The position numbers and the translations under genes were made by a program. Under the pieces are notes generated by a model, which saw nothing but the letters and a program-made list of their open reading frames with translations, made no database searches and was not told where the DNA came from. A stretch of DNA of 64,000 nt, taken from the NCBI RefSeq assembly GCF_013664685.1, contig NZ_JAAKDE010000012.1:1-64000 (forward strand), given 5' to 3'. Source of the stretch: Capillibacterium thermochitinicola. GTDB lineage: Bacteria > Bacillota > UBA4882 > UBA10575. Shown here piece by piece: positions 16,655-24,530 of the stretch; the first letter of the stretch is position 1, and each line of letters starts with the position of its first letter.

Positions 16655-16842
16655 ACCGCCTTTTTTCGTAATTCCTGGATCAGCCTTTTCCGCCGCGCCG
16701 TCTCCGCCTGGTCCACTTTGATCTCAACCACATCCCCCTCCCTGGCCCCGGGTAACAGCTTTGCCGGCAGATAAGCCATGGAACCGTCCTCCAGTTCGAC
16801 GACGGCATATTCCTCTTCAAACCGGTCGATAATCACCCGCAT
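16630..16842 (-). CDS. DUF3006 family small protein
   Basis: The 70-residue protein reads MRVIIDRFEEEYAVVELEDGSMAYLPAKLLPGAREGDVVEIKVD, the DUF3006 pattern of a small beta domain, then a basic helix. Function is unknown; in Firmicutes such genes often sit next to beta-lactamase-fold genes, which is not the case here. ATG 16842 is chosen for its GGGAGG site. It converges on and overlaps the ABC ATPase gene by 25 bases. Confidence 0.75.
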   Translation of the reverse strand: MRVIIDRFEEEYAVVELEDGSMAYLPAKLLPGAREGDVVEIKVDQAETARRKRLIQELRKKAVQGEDGRG

Positions 16843-17000
16843 CTTAGCCTCCCCCTTCCCAACCATAAGGCGCCGCCGGATTTTCCTCTTTTTACCTATA
16901 TCGTATTAATTTTATCAATTTCCGCCCGGCCCGGCAACCAAGATTTAACCCGCCGCCCTTTCTTTGGGATAACTTCCTTTTTCGTTTAGTCGCTCCTCTT

Positions 17001-17028
17001 TTTACCTGTTAACAACTTTTGTTATTAT
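17001..17028 (+). promoter_or_regulatory. Promoter with palindromic operator candidate for the DUF3798 transporter operon
   Basis: TTTACC and TATTAT lie 16 bases apart. The spacer contains the perfect inverted repeat TAACAA-CTT-TTGTTA (17010-17024). Such a palindrome between -35 and -10 is a typical repressor site, but the regulator is unknown. Confidence 0.35.
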
Positions 17029-17052
17029 CCAAATCAAAGGAGGAGAATACCG

Positions 17053-17082
17053 TTGGTTGGAGAATTAGATTGCTTAATATAG
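17053..17082 (+). other. Possible 9-codon leader ORF
   Basis: AAAGGAGG is followed at 8 bases by TTG and a nine-codon frame (MVGELDCLI) ending in TAG, upstream of the DUF3798 gene. A strong ribosome site on so short a frame could mark a leader peptide, or the AGGAGG may be coincidental. Confidence 0.2.
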
Positions 17083-17136
17083 AACTCACAGTTCTAAGAC
17101 TTCAAGCTACACTAGAAAACATAGGAGGTTGGTGTT

Positions 17137-18270
17137 GTGTCGAAAAAGGTTCTCATTCTTATCTTGGCGGTTGTTCTCGTTGGCGCCCTCGCCTTTTATT
17201 TCACAAGATCTTCCGCGCCTGAAGTCGCCACGGATACAACCAGTTTTAAGATTGGGCTGATCACTGGTACCGTCTCCCAAAACGAAGACGAGTACCGGGG
17301 AGCAGAGGCGGCTATCGCCAAATATCCTGGTCTGATCAAACACGTGACTTATCCGGATAACTTCATGCAGGAACAGGAAACCTTCATCGCCCAAGTGACC
17401 GGGATGGCGGCCGATCCGGAAATCAAAGCGATCGTGATCAACCAAGCTGTTCCCGGTACAGTCGCCGCGATCCGCCGGGTACGGGAAACCCGTCCAGACA
17501 TGATCTTCATTGCTGGTGAACCCCACGAGGATCCCCCCCTGGTCGAGCCGGTTGTTGATGTGACCCTTATCCCGAATCAACCAGCCCGGGGTAAGACCAT
17601 CCCGCAACTGGCTAAAGAGATGGGTGCCAAAGCGCTCTTGCACTATTCTTTCCCGCGGCATATGTCCTACGCTCAATTGGCCGAGCGGCGTGACCTGATG
17701 AAAGAAGAATGCGAAAAACTGGGGATCGAATTCGTCTTTGTTAATGCGCCCGACCCCATGGGTGAAGGCGGTATCCCCGCTGCGCAACAGTTTATTTTAG
17801 AAGACGTTCCTCGTCAGGTCGCTCAGTACGGTAAGGATATCGCGCTCTTCTCCACTAACTGCGCGATGCAGGAGCCGCTCATTGCCGCCGCTTTGCAGAC
17901 CGGGGCCATTTTCCCGGAACAATGCTGCCCGAGCCCGACCCACGGTTATCCCGGCGCTTTAGCCCTGGAAATTACCGATGAGATCAAGGGTAACTTCCCC
18001 GCGATCCTCAAAGCAATCGACAAGAAAATCGTCGAGATGGGTAGAGGCGGCCGTTTTGCCACCTGGCCAATAGCCACCGGGTACCTCCACTCCATCGGTG
18101 GTGTCGAGATTGCGAAGTTGGCTTTGGAAGGTAAGTTAGACCTCAACGACATCGACGCGGTTTCCAAGGTTCTGAGTGAAGTCGCCGATACTGAGATCGT
18201 CATGACCCGCTTAAGCGATAATGGAAACTTCTACATGTACGTTGGCGATTCTTACATCTTTGGAAAATAA
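17137..18270 (+). CDS. DUF3798 domain ABC transporter substrate-binding protein
   Basis: The 377-residue protein has an uncleaved or SPI-type N-terminal hydrophobic segment (about 5-22, no lipobox Cys) and a type I periplasmic-binding fold: FKIGLITGTVSQNEDEYRGAEAA, EIKAIVINQAVPGTVAAIRRV, DIALFSTNCAMQEPLIAAALQTGAIF. This matches DUF3798, a family related to the basic membrane protein/sugar-binding group with no known ligand. GTG 17137 follows AGGAGG. It is followed by a hairpin and then the ATPase and two permeases, so it is the ligand receptor of that transporter. Confidence 0.85.
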   Translation: MSKKVLILILAVVLVGALAFYFTRSSAPEVATDTTSFKIGLITGTVSQNEDEYRGAEAAIAKYPGLIKHVTYPDNFMQEQETFIAQVTGMAADPEIKAIVINQAVPGTVAAIRRVRETRPDMIFIAGEPHEDPPLVEPVVDVTLIPNQPARGKTIPQLAKEMGAKALLHYSFPRHMSYAQLAERRDLMKEECEKLGIEFVFVNAPDPMGEGGIPAAQQFILEDVPRQVAQYGKDIALFSTNCAMQEPLIAAALQTGAIFPEQCCPSPTHGYPGALALEITDEIKGNFPAILKAIDKKIVEMGRGGRFATWPIATGYLHSIGGVEIAKLALEGKLDLNDIDAVSKVLSEVADTEIVMTRLSDNGNFYMYVGDSYIFGK

Positions 18271-18303
18271 AGTTCTGTTTCCATTTGACCAAAGGAGATG
18301 CAA

Positions 18304-18333
18304 AAGGCGGGCTTTACAGCCCCGCCTTTTCTC
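18304..18333 (+). terminator. Intraoperon attenuator hairpin
   Basis: A GGCGGG / CCCGCC stem is followed by TTTTC between the binding-protein gene and the ATPase gene. Partial termination here would make more receptor than membrane complex. Confidence 0.6.
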
Positions 18334-18336
18334 CCT

Positions 18337-18360
18337 TATGGCGCCCCCTATGGCGCCATA
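18337..18360. repeat. Perfect 9-base inverted repeat
   Basis: TATGGCGCC and GGCGCCATA flank a six-base centre just after the attenuator. It may be an operator or an RNA stabilising hairpin ahead of the ATPase gene. Confidence 0.45.
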
Positions 18361-18385
18361 ATTATTACCGAGAGGGGTTTTCAAG

Positions 18386-19987
18386 TTGCCTGAATCTACA
18401 GTTCTGGAACTGAAAAATATTACGAAGAAATTTTTTGGCACAACGGTTCTAAAAGGAATCAACCTATCTGTCAAGCCAGGAGAGATTCATGCGATCGTCG
18501 GAGAGAATGGCGCCGGCAAATCAACCCTGATGAACTTGATCTTCGGGATGCCTGTTATTCATGAGACCGGTGGCTTTGAAGGCGATATTCTCATGGATGG
18601 CCAAATAGTCAATATTACCTCTCCACGTCAAGCCATGGAATTAGGGATCGGCATGGTGCACCAAGAGTTTATGCTGATTCCCGGCTTTACGGTTACGGAG
18701 AATATCAAACTCAACCGGGAACGGACCAGACCCAACCTGGCCAGTAAAATCCTGGGCTCTGCGATGGAAACCCTGGATTACCCCGCCATGCGCCGCGATA
18801 GCCAGCAGGCCCTGGAGAAACTGGGTTTAGCCATCGATGAGAGCACCTTGGTCTCCCAATTACCCGTTGGTTATATGCAATTTGTGGAGATTGCCCGGGA
18901 GATTGACAAAACCCACTCCCGCTTGTTGGTGTTTGATGAGCCCACTGCGGTCTTGGCCGAAAGTGAAGCCGATCATTTGATCGCAGCGATGAAACGCTTG
19001 GCGGAGCAGGGTATTGCCATCCTTTTCATCACCCACCGTTTGGATGAAGTGATGGCCTGCAGCCATACCATCAGCATCTTGCGCGATGGGGAACTGGTCA
19101 AAACGTTAAAACGGGACGAAACCAGTGTGGAAGAGATCGCCGAATTGATGGTCGGTCGCAAACTGGAACGCGAACAGCTTCCGTCCCGGACGGTTCCCCC
19201 CAGCGATGAAGATATTATCCTTGAAATCGAAGATTTGCGAGTGGAGATGCCCGGCGAACGGGTCAAGGGACTAAACCTGAAAGTACGCCGGGGTGAAATC
19301 CTGGGCCTTGGCGGACTGGCCGGCCAGGGCAAAATCGGGATTGCCAACGGCGTCATGGGCTTATACCCAGCCAGCGGCCGGATCATTAAAGACGGACAAC
19401 CGCTCAAACTCAATGACCCGAGAGCGGCGCTTGATGCCAAAATGGCGTTCGTTTCTGAAGACCGCCGCGGGGTCGGTTTATTACTGGACGAATCAATCGC
19501 AATCAACGTGGTCTTGTCCAGCATTGAAGCGCAAAACAAATTCTTGCGCTCAACCATAATTCCCGGTGTGCGTCTCCTTGACCGCAAGGCAGTTCACGAC
19601 TACACCTTAAAAATGATTAAAGATTTGGATATCCGGTGCACCGGGCCAAACCAACCGGTCCGCCGCTTATCCGGCGGTAACCAACAGAAAGTCTGTCTGG
19701 CGCGGGCTTTTTCACTGCAACCGGAGATCCTTTGGGTCTCGGAACCGACCCGGGGGATCGATATCGGCGCGAAAAAACTGGTGCTTGATCTTTTGGTCCG
19801 TTTCAACCGGGAATACGGCATGACCATTATCATGACCTCCAGTGAACTCAACGAGTTAAGAAGGATCTGCGACCGGATTGCCGTGGTTTACAACGGGAAA
19901 ATTACCGGGATTCTGCCCCCGGATGCTTCCGACCGGGACTTTGGTCTCATGATCGCCGGTACACACCCAACAAAGGAGGTGGGTTGA
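18386..19987 (+). CDS. Sugar/nucleoside-type ABC transporter ATP-binding protein, double NBD
   Basis: The 533-residue protein has two ATPase domains as in RbsA/MglA/NupA. The first has Walker A GENGAGKST (about 37-45), Q-loop MVHQEF and Walker B LLVFDEPTAVLAE. The second is degenerate in its Walker A (GLAGQGKIGIANG), as usual for this group, but keeps RRLSGGNQQKVCLARAFS and the WVSEPTRGIDIGA motif. It powers the permeases encoded directly downstream. TTG 18386 is the start with GAGAGG 10 bases upstream. Confidence 0.92.
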   Translation: MPESTVLELKNITKKFFGTTVLKGINLSVKPGEIHAIVGENGAGKSTLMNLIFGMPVIHETGGFEGDILMDGQIVNITSPRQAMELGIGMVHQEFMLIPGFTVTENIKLNRERTRPNLASKILGSAMETLDYPAMRRDSQQALEKLGLAIDESTLVSQLPVGYMQFVEIAREIDKTHSRLLVFDEPTAVLAESEADHLIAAMKRLAEQGIAILFITHRLDEVMACSHTISILRDGELVKTLKRDETSVEEIAELMVGRKLEREQLPSRTVPPSDEDIILEIEDLRVEMPGERVKGLNLKVRRGEILGLGGLAGQGKIGIANGVMGLYPASGRIIKDGQPLKLNDPRAALDAKMAFVSEDRRGVGLLLDESIAINVVLSSIEAQNKFLRSTIIPGVRLLDRKAVHDYTLKMIKDLDIRCTGPNQPVRRLSGGNQQKVCLARAFSLQPEILWVSEPTRGIDIGAKKLVLDLLVRFNREYGMTIIMTSSELNELRRICDRIAVVYNGKITGILPPDASDRDFGLMIAGTHPTKEVG

Positions 19988-19988
19988 G

Positions 19989-21065
19989 ATGGCATTGAAC
20001 ACGAACAAAGTTACTAATATCTTTACCTCCCACCATCTCAAAGCATTCTACGAAAAACTCGGCTTGCCACGCCTGATTATCAGCAGTTTCCTCCTGGCCC
20101 TCTTTATTTTGGCCTTTGTTATGAAAATGGACATCACCATCCTGCTGAGCGACTCCCTGGCGCGGATCGGCATGAACGGCCTCCTGGTCCTCGCCATGTT
20201 GCCAACCTTGGTAACCGGGGTCGGTCTCAACTTCGGCCTCCCCGTCGGTTTCGTTTGCGGCTTGGTCGGGGGCGTCATCAGCCTGGAGTATAATCTAACC
20301 GGGTTTACCGGCTTCTTCGTCGCCATTCTTTGCGCCATTCCGCTCGCCGTTATTACCGGCTATTTATACGCCTCACTGCTGGACCGGGTCCGTGGCCAGG
20401 AGATGATGGTCGGGACCTATGTCGGTTTTGCGGTGGTGGCCGGCATGTGTATCTTCTGGTTGACGGCCCCCTTTAATAATCCGTCCATGATCTGGGCTAT
20501 CGGCGGTCAGGGACTGCGCGTTACGATAACCTTGTATGAACACTATAGTAAAGTTCTCAATAACTTCCTGGCGTTTAAACTTTTTGGGGTGACCATCCCG
20601 ACCGGATTGTTGTTGTTCTTTGGGTTATTCTGCTGGCTGATCCATCTCTTCTTCCGCACCCGCACGGGACTGGCCATGCTTGCCACCGGCGCGAATCCCA
20701 TGTATGCCAAATCTTCCGGGATTGACACCCGCGCCATGCGCTATACCAGTGTGATCATCTCCAATGTCCTCGCCGCCATTGGTGCTCTGGTTTACGCGCA
20801 AAGTTACGGGTTCCTTCAATTGTACACCGCACCTTTATATATGGCTTTTCCGGCGGTCGCCGCAGCTCTCATCGGCGGTGCTTCGCTGAAAAAAGCGACC
20901 GTCAGCCATATCATCATCGGAACTGTTCTCTTCCAAACCTTACTGACCATCGCTTTGCCGGTAACCCAAACCGTACTGCGGGGTACCGACATCAGCGAGA
21001 TCGCGCGCATGATTATCAGTAACGGTATGATCCTATACGCTTTAACAAGGAACGAAAGGGGGTAA
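19989..21065 (+). CDS. ABC transporter permease (BPD_transp_2 type), subunit 1
   Basis: The 358-residue polytopic protein belongs to the LivH/RbsC/nucleoside permease fold: repeated membrane helices, ITGYLYASLLDRVRGQEMMVGTYVGF, and the conserved loop GLAMLATGANPMYAKSSGIDTRAMRYTSVIISNVLAAIGALVYA. It starts one base after the ATPase stop with AGGAGG upstream. With the following permease it forms a heterodimeric membrane channel. The ligand is not known. Confidence 0.88.
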   Translation: MALNTNKVTNIFTSHHLKAFYEKLGLPRLIISSFLLALFILAFVMKMDITILLSDSLARIGMNGLLVLAMLPTLVTGVGLNFGLPVGFVCGLVGGVISLEYNLTGFTGFFVAILCAIPLAVITGYLYASLLDRVRGQEMMVGTYVGFAVVAGMCIFWLTAPFNNPSMIWAIGGQGLRVTITLYEHYSKVLNNFLAFKLFGVTIPTGLLLFFGLFCWLIHLFFRTRTGLAMLATGANPMYAKSSGIDTRAMRYTSVIISNVLAAIGALVYAQSYGFLQLYTAPLYMAFPAVAAALIGGASLKKATVSHIIIGTVLFQTLLTIALPVTQTVLRGTDISEIARMIISNGMILYALTRNERG

Positions 21066-21071
21066 AAGATA

Positions 21072-22232
21072 ATGGCTGACGCAAAAGTTGCACCAAAAAC
21101 CATATTAAAGAAGGAACCCGCCAAACAAGGTAATAAATCAAGCTTTGACCACGTCCTCAGCGAGCTGTCCGTTCCGCTTTTCTTTGCTCTGCTTTGTCTG
21201 GCCGGAATTATCGCCGCCGGCCTTAGCCCGCAGTTTTTGGTCAATGAGATCATTACCCGTTTAGCCCGGAACCTCTTTCTGGTCTTGTCGCTGATCATCC
21301 CTGTCCTTGCCGGGTTAGGGCTAAACTTTGGGATCGTGATCGGGGCCATGTCCGGGCAAGCGGCTTTGATCATCGTTACCCATCTGGAGATCGGGGGCCT
21401 TCCCGGGTTCTTGCTGGCGGCCTTGATCTCCGTTCCCTTCTCCGTTTTTTTCGGTTGGTTAACCGGTCTGGTGCTCAACCGCGCCAAGGGGCGGGAGATG
21501 GTTACCGGTTATATTTTAGGGTTCTTCGCCAACGGCGTTTACCAACTGGTCTTTTTAGTCCTGGTCGGAACCCTGATCCCCATGAACAATCCGAAGATGA
21601 TGCTTTCTTCGGGGATTGGGCTCCGTAATACCATGGACTTAATCGCCATCAACCGGGCTCTGGACCGTGCCTTGTTTAGTTCCGTTAAACTGGGGCCCTT
21701 TGCCATCCCCTGGGCCACTTTCCTGGTCATTGGCCTTTTATGCCTGTTCACCTCTTATTTTACGAAGACAAAGTTAGGCCAGCAAATGCGCGCCGTCGGA
21801 CAAGACAGGCACATTGCCGAGGTTTCCGGGATTAATGTCAACCGTACCCGGTTGATTGCCATCATCATCTCGACCGTCCTGGGCGCTTGGGGCCAATTGA
21901 TCTACCTGCAAAACCTCGGCACCTTTAACACCTATAACAGCCATGAGCAAGTCGGGATGTTCTCCATCGCCGCCCTTTTGATTGGTGGCGCCTCCATCTC
22001 CAAAGCCACCATCTGGAACGCGATCTTCGGCGTCTTGCTCTTCCACACCTTGTTCGTGGTTTCCCCCCTGGCCGGCCAGCGCATTCTGGGCATTCCCCAA
22101 GTCGGTGAGTACTTCCGGAGCTTCCTGGCTTACGGTGTGATCGCCGTCGCCTTGGCCCTCCACGCTTGGCAGAGCAGGAAACAAGCCGCACAAATCCAGG
22201 CCGCCCAAGCCGAACAGGTACCCGAGGATTAA
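21072..22232 (+). CDS. ABC transporter permease (BPD_transp_2 type), subunit 2
   Basis: The 386-residue partner of the previous permease has a soluble N-terminus of about 35 residues, about 8-10 membrane helices, and TKLGQQMRAVGQDRHIAEVSGINVNRTRLIAIIISTVLGAWGQLIYLQ, equivalent to the conserved loop of subunit 1. Six bases separate the two genes. A strong terminator follows, so the operon is binding protein, ATPase, permease, permease. Confidence 0.88.
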   Translation: MADAKVAPKTILKKEPAKQGNKSSFDHVLSELSVPLFFALLCLAGIIAAGLSPQFLVNEIITRLARNLFLVLSLIIPVLAGLGLNFGIVIGAMSGQAALIIVTHLEIGGLPGFLLAALISVPFSVFFGWLTGLVLNRAKGREMVTGYILGFFANGVYQLVFLVLVGTLIPMNNPKMMLSSGIGLRNTMDLIAINRALDRALFSSVKLGPFAIPWATFLVIGLLCLFTSYFTKTKLGQQMRAVGQDRHIAEVSGINVNRTRLIAIIISTVLGAWGQLIYLQNLGTFNTYNSHEQVGMFSIAALLIGGASISKATIWNAIFGVLLFHTLFVVSPLAGQRILGIPQVGEYFRSFLAYGVIAVALALHAWQSRKQAAQIQAAQAEQVPED

Positions 22233-22270
22233 TCAAGGATTCATAAAAGCCGGGGCTTAAAAGGGAAAAA

Positions 22271-22304
22271 GAAGTTGTTCGTCTTACCGAACAACTTCTT
22301 TTTT
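22271..22304 (+). terminator. Rho-independent terminator after the DUF3798 transporter operon
   Basis: An 11-base stem GAAGTTGTTCG / CGAACAACTTC with a six-base loop is followed by six T residues. Confidence 0.9.
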
Positions 22305-22311
22305 CACTAAA

Positions 22312-22347
22312 AAAAGGTTTCCGTTTCCGGAAACCTTTATTTTTTCC
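22312..22347 (-). terminator. Terminator after tRNA-Thr
   Basis: AGGTTTCCG / CGGAAACCT with A and T tracts on both sides lies directly past the tRNA 3' end. It can act on both strands. Confidence 0.7.
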
Positions 22348-22423
22348 TGGAGCCAGCGATCGGACTTGAACCGATAACCTGCTGATTACAAGTCAGCTGC
22401 TCTGCCAATTGAGCTACGCTGGC
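22348..22423 (-). tRNA. tRNA-Thr (anticodon TGT)
   Basis: On the minus strand the cloverleaf is complete: acceptor GCCAGCG / CGCTGGC, D arm TAGCTCAATTGGCAGAGCA, anticodon arm GCTGA-CTTGTAA-TCAGC with TGT, T loop GGTTCAAGTCC, and an encoded CCA end. The length is 76 bases. Confidence 0.97.
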
Positions 22424-22446
22424 TTTTCTGATCCTAACATTAATGT

Positions 22447-22475
22447 ATTATAGCACAATTTATTAGTGCCTTCAA
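22447..22475 (-). promoter_or_regulatory. Promoter of tRNA-Thr
   Basis: TTGAAG and TATAAT are separated by exactly 17 bases on the minus strand, 24 bases before the tRNA. Confidence 0.75.
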
Positions 22476-22562
22476 GAACCAATCAATAAGCGGAGAGATG
22501 GTTTTTGAAGGATATACGCCGGGACTACTTACCTTTGCTGCTTTTTCTGCCATCGTCAAGGA

Positions 22563-23990
22563 TTATAGCCCATCGACCGAGTAGACTGCATAACCCCTGG
22601 GCGGTGCCCAAACTTCGACATTACCGTTGGCATCGCAGTATTTATTCTGAGGTTGCACATTTTGGTTGTGGACGGTCGACGAAAACGCGTAAGCCTTCAG
22701 CATTTTGTTCTTCAGGTAGGAGTTGTTCGTTTTTACCCAGTAACCCTTCCATTCGCTCGGATGGTCGTTGATGACAACAATATAACCGGGCGCGGATGAG
22801 GAATATCCGTAACTACCGTAGATAATGCAGTCGCCATCGTCACTCTTCAGAATCTCGATATTCGGACTTCCGTTCGCCAGTTTCTCCCGGCACCAAACCA
22901 GCTGCCGGATACCATTACCCCATTGCCGGGTTCCGGCTCCGCCCCCATCCTTCAAGCCATAGTCAAAATAGTCCTTCCAGAAGATACAAGGATAACCTTG
23001 GTAAGTAAGGATAAAGGCGTAGGCCATCATTTTGTCGCGATAGATCTCGTCGGTATCGTGGTTGGCAACGAACGTAACCGCACGCATCGGCCATCTTGCC
23101 GCGAAGGATTTGCTGTGATCAAACACGTTCGGCAAGTACCCGCCGCCGTTGGGATTATTGCAGATATCCCTTAAGGTATAGTAAAGCGCAAAGTCAAAGG
23201 CCGAAGCTCCGGTGGCGTTGCACCAATCGGCAAGGAGATTCGTATTGGAATCCCATAATTCGCCAACACTGAAGGGATTGCCCGTGGCTGCCCGCATATC
23301 CTTCACGACCCAAGACTCAATCCCTTTCACGTAGTCAAAGCGCCAACTGTCAAAACCGGCGTTCGACGAGCTCTTAAGCCAATTCATCCAGTCTTTCATG
23401 TCATTGTAGGCGCTACCGGCTCTATAGCAAATATCCGGAAAACCGCCGAAGGAGCCCGGATCTCCACCGCAGTAGCTGTTGGGATGGAACGAATCCCAGT
23501 GCCAGGTACACTTACCGCTCTTGACGCCGCTGAAATCCGTCCAAGTGTTGGAACCGGTTCTTGGGTTGTACTCACTGGCTCCGCCTGATCGGTGGTTCAA
23601 GACGATGTCGGCCATACAGGATATGCCATAACTCTTGAATTGGGCGATGGCCGACTTCAGTTCGGCTTGTGACCCAAACCGGGTCTCAGTGGAGCCATAC
23701 TGATTATATTGTCCAAGGTCGTAATAGTCGGCTGGATCATAGCCCATGGAATAACCGCCGCTTTGCCCTTTGGAGGGCGGTGGAAACCAAATCCGGTCGA
23801 TGCCATACCCATCGACCATGTAACGTAATTCATAGGCCTTGGACTTCATCGTATTATACCAGTTTCCGCCTCCTGGCACATCCCAGTAGAAGCCCTGCAT
23901 CATAACACCAGCCAGCACTGATGGGCTGCAGAGCATGGAAATTAGGACTAGCAAGACAACAATCCGACTGACTTTTCGGGATACCCGCAT
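22563..23990 (-). CDS. Secreted alpha-amylase, archaeal-type GH13
   Basis: This endo-acting enzyme cleaves alpha-1,4 bonds in starch outside the cell. The 475-residue precursor has a signal peptide ending VLA after residue 27, then GVMMQGFYWDVPGGGNW. IWFPPPSKGQSGGYSMGYDP, TRFGSQAEL and GFPDIC are nearly the wording of Pyrococcus/Thermococcus alpha-amylases (GH13_7). Catalytic residues are visible: nucleophile Asp219 (RFDYVKG), acid/base Glu244 (VGELWD) and Asp312 (NHDTD). ATG 23990 has GGGGG upstream and begins the signal peptide. Base composition is lower in G+C than its neighbours and 540 bases of non-coding DNA lie upstream, which suggests transfer. Confidence 0.93.
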   Translation of the reverse strand: MRVSRKVSRIVVLLVLISMLCSPSVLAGVMMQGFYWDVPGGGNWYNTMKSKAYELRYMVDGYGIDRIWFPPPSKGQSGGYSMGYDPADYYDLGQYNQYGSTETRFGSQAELKSAIAQFKSYGISCMADIVLNHRSGGASEYNPRTGSNTWTDFSGVKSGKCTWHWDSFHPNSYCGGDPGSFGGFPDICYRAGSAYNDMKDWMNWLKSSSNAGFDSWRFDYVKGIESWVVKDMRAATGNPFSVGELWDSNTNLLADWCNATGASAFDFALYYTLRDICNNPNGGGYLPNVFDHSKSFAARWPMRAVTFVANHDTDEIYRDKMMAYAFILTYQGYPCIFWKDYFDYGLKDGGGAGTRQWGNGIRQLVWCREKLANGSPNIEILKSDDGDCIIYGSYGYSSSAPGYIVVINDHPSEWKGYWVKTNNSYLKNKMLKAYAFSSTVHNQNVQPQNKYCDANGNVEVWAPPRGYAVYSVDGL

Positions 23991-24320
23991 CTCAAATTCC
24001 CCCTTTTCGATAAGCTTCGAAAACAAAAATCTTCAATCTGTCCAGCTTTTCTTCAAATTACCCAAACCAAACAGCAAGCAAACTAATCCCCATTTTCGCC
24101 ATCCAGAGTTTTGACCACTAAGAAGATCAGTTTGTTGTGCAATCGTTTTCCTCCAGAAGGCCTCTTCTCTCCTCCTTTCGTCATTTTGTGCGCAAATTAT
24201 ATTCAAATCTTCCGCCCACTCGGCGGTAATTTTCCAGCCTTTATAATGTTATTAAAGATCACAATCTTGTACAGCGCCTTCTGAAAATGCCAAGCTATGA
24301 ACAGTAACACATTTATTTAA

Positions 24321-24334
24321 TGAAATCGTTTGCA
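24321..24334. promoter_or_regulatory. cre-like operator candidate (CcpA/LacI family)
   Basis: TGAAATCGTTTGCA matches the cre consensus TGWAANCGNTNWCA at all but one position. It lies about 330 bases before the amylase start, far for direct repression, but it fits catabolite control of a starch enzyme. Confidence 0.4.
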
Positions 24335-24382
24335 CTTACATGCAGGCCCTTCCACTGTCATTTACCACGCACCAGGGAGTCT

Positions 24383-24427
24383 GAAAAGAAAGGGCGTAGA
24401 ACCAACCACTAAGATTGCCTACGCCCT
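24383..24427 (-). terminator. Terminator downstream of nrdD
   Basis: On the minus strand AGGGCGTAG and CTACGCCCT pair around a 19-base loop, followed by TTCTTTTC. It lies about 100 bases past the nrdD stop. Confidence 0.65.
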
Positions 24428-24530
24428 AATTATACCATTAATTAACGTAATTGTCATCTGTTATTCGACATAATCCTTTGCAAATTGACATCAATGCGTG
24501 CTTCTTCTCACTTTAATCCCGATATGCACA

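Larger units (their letters stand above)
23991..24530 (-). other. AT-rich non-coding region upstream of the amylase gene
   Basis: No ORF with a convincing ribosome site is present. The stretch is visibly richer in A+T than its surroundings and holds the nrdD terminator, a cre-like site and a second related motif near 24139-24152 (TGCAATCGTTTTCC). I could not fix a promoter for the amylase; a TATAAT-like element near 24200 lacks a -35. Confidence 0.5.

Noticed and set aside
17019-17222. 67-codon plus-strand frame overlapping the DUF3798 gene start
   Set aside because: It runs in another phase through the well supported gene start and has no ribosome site.
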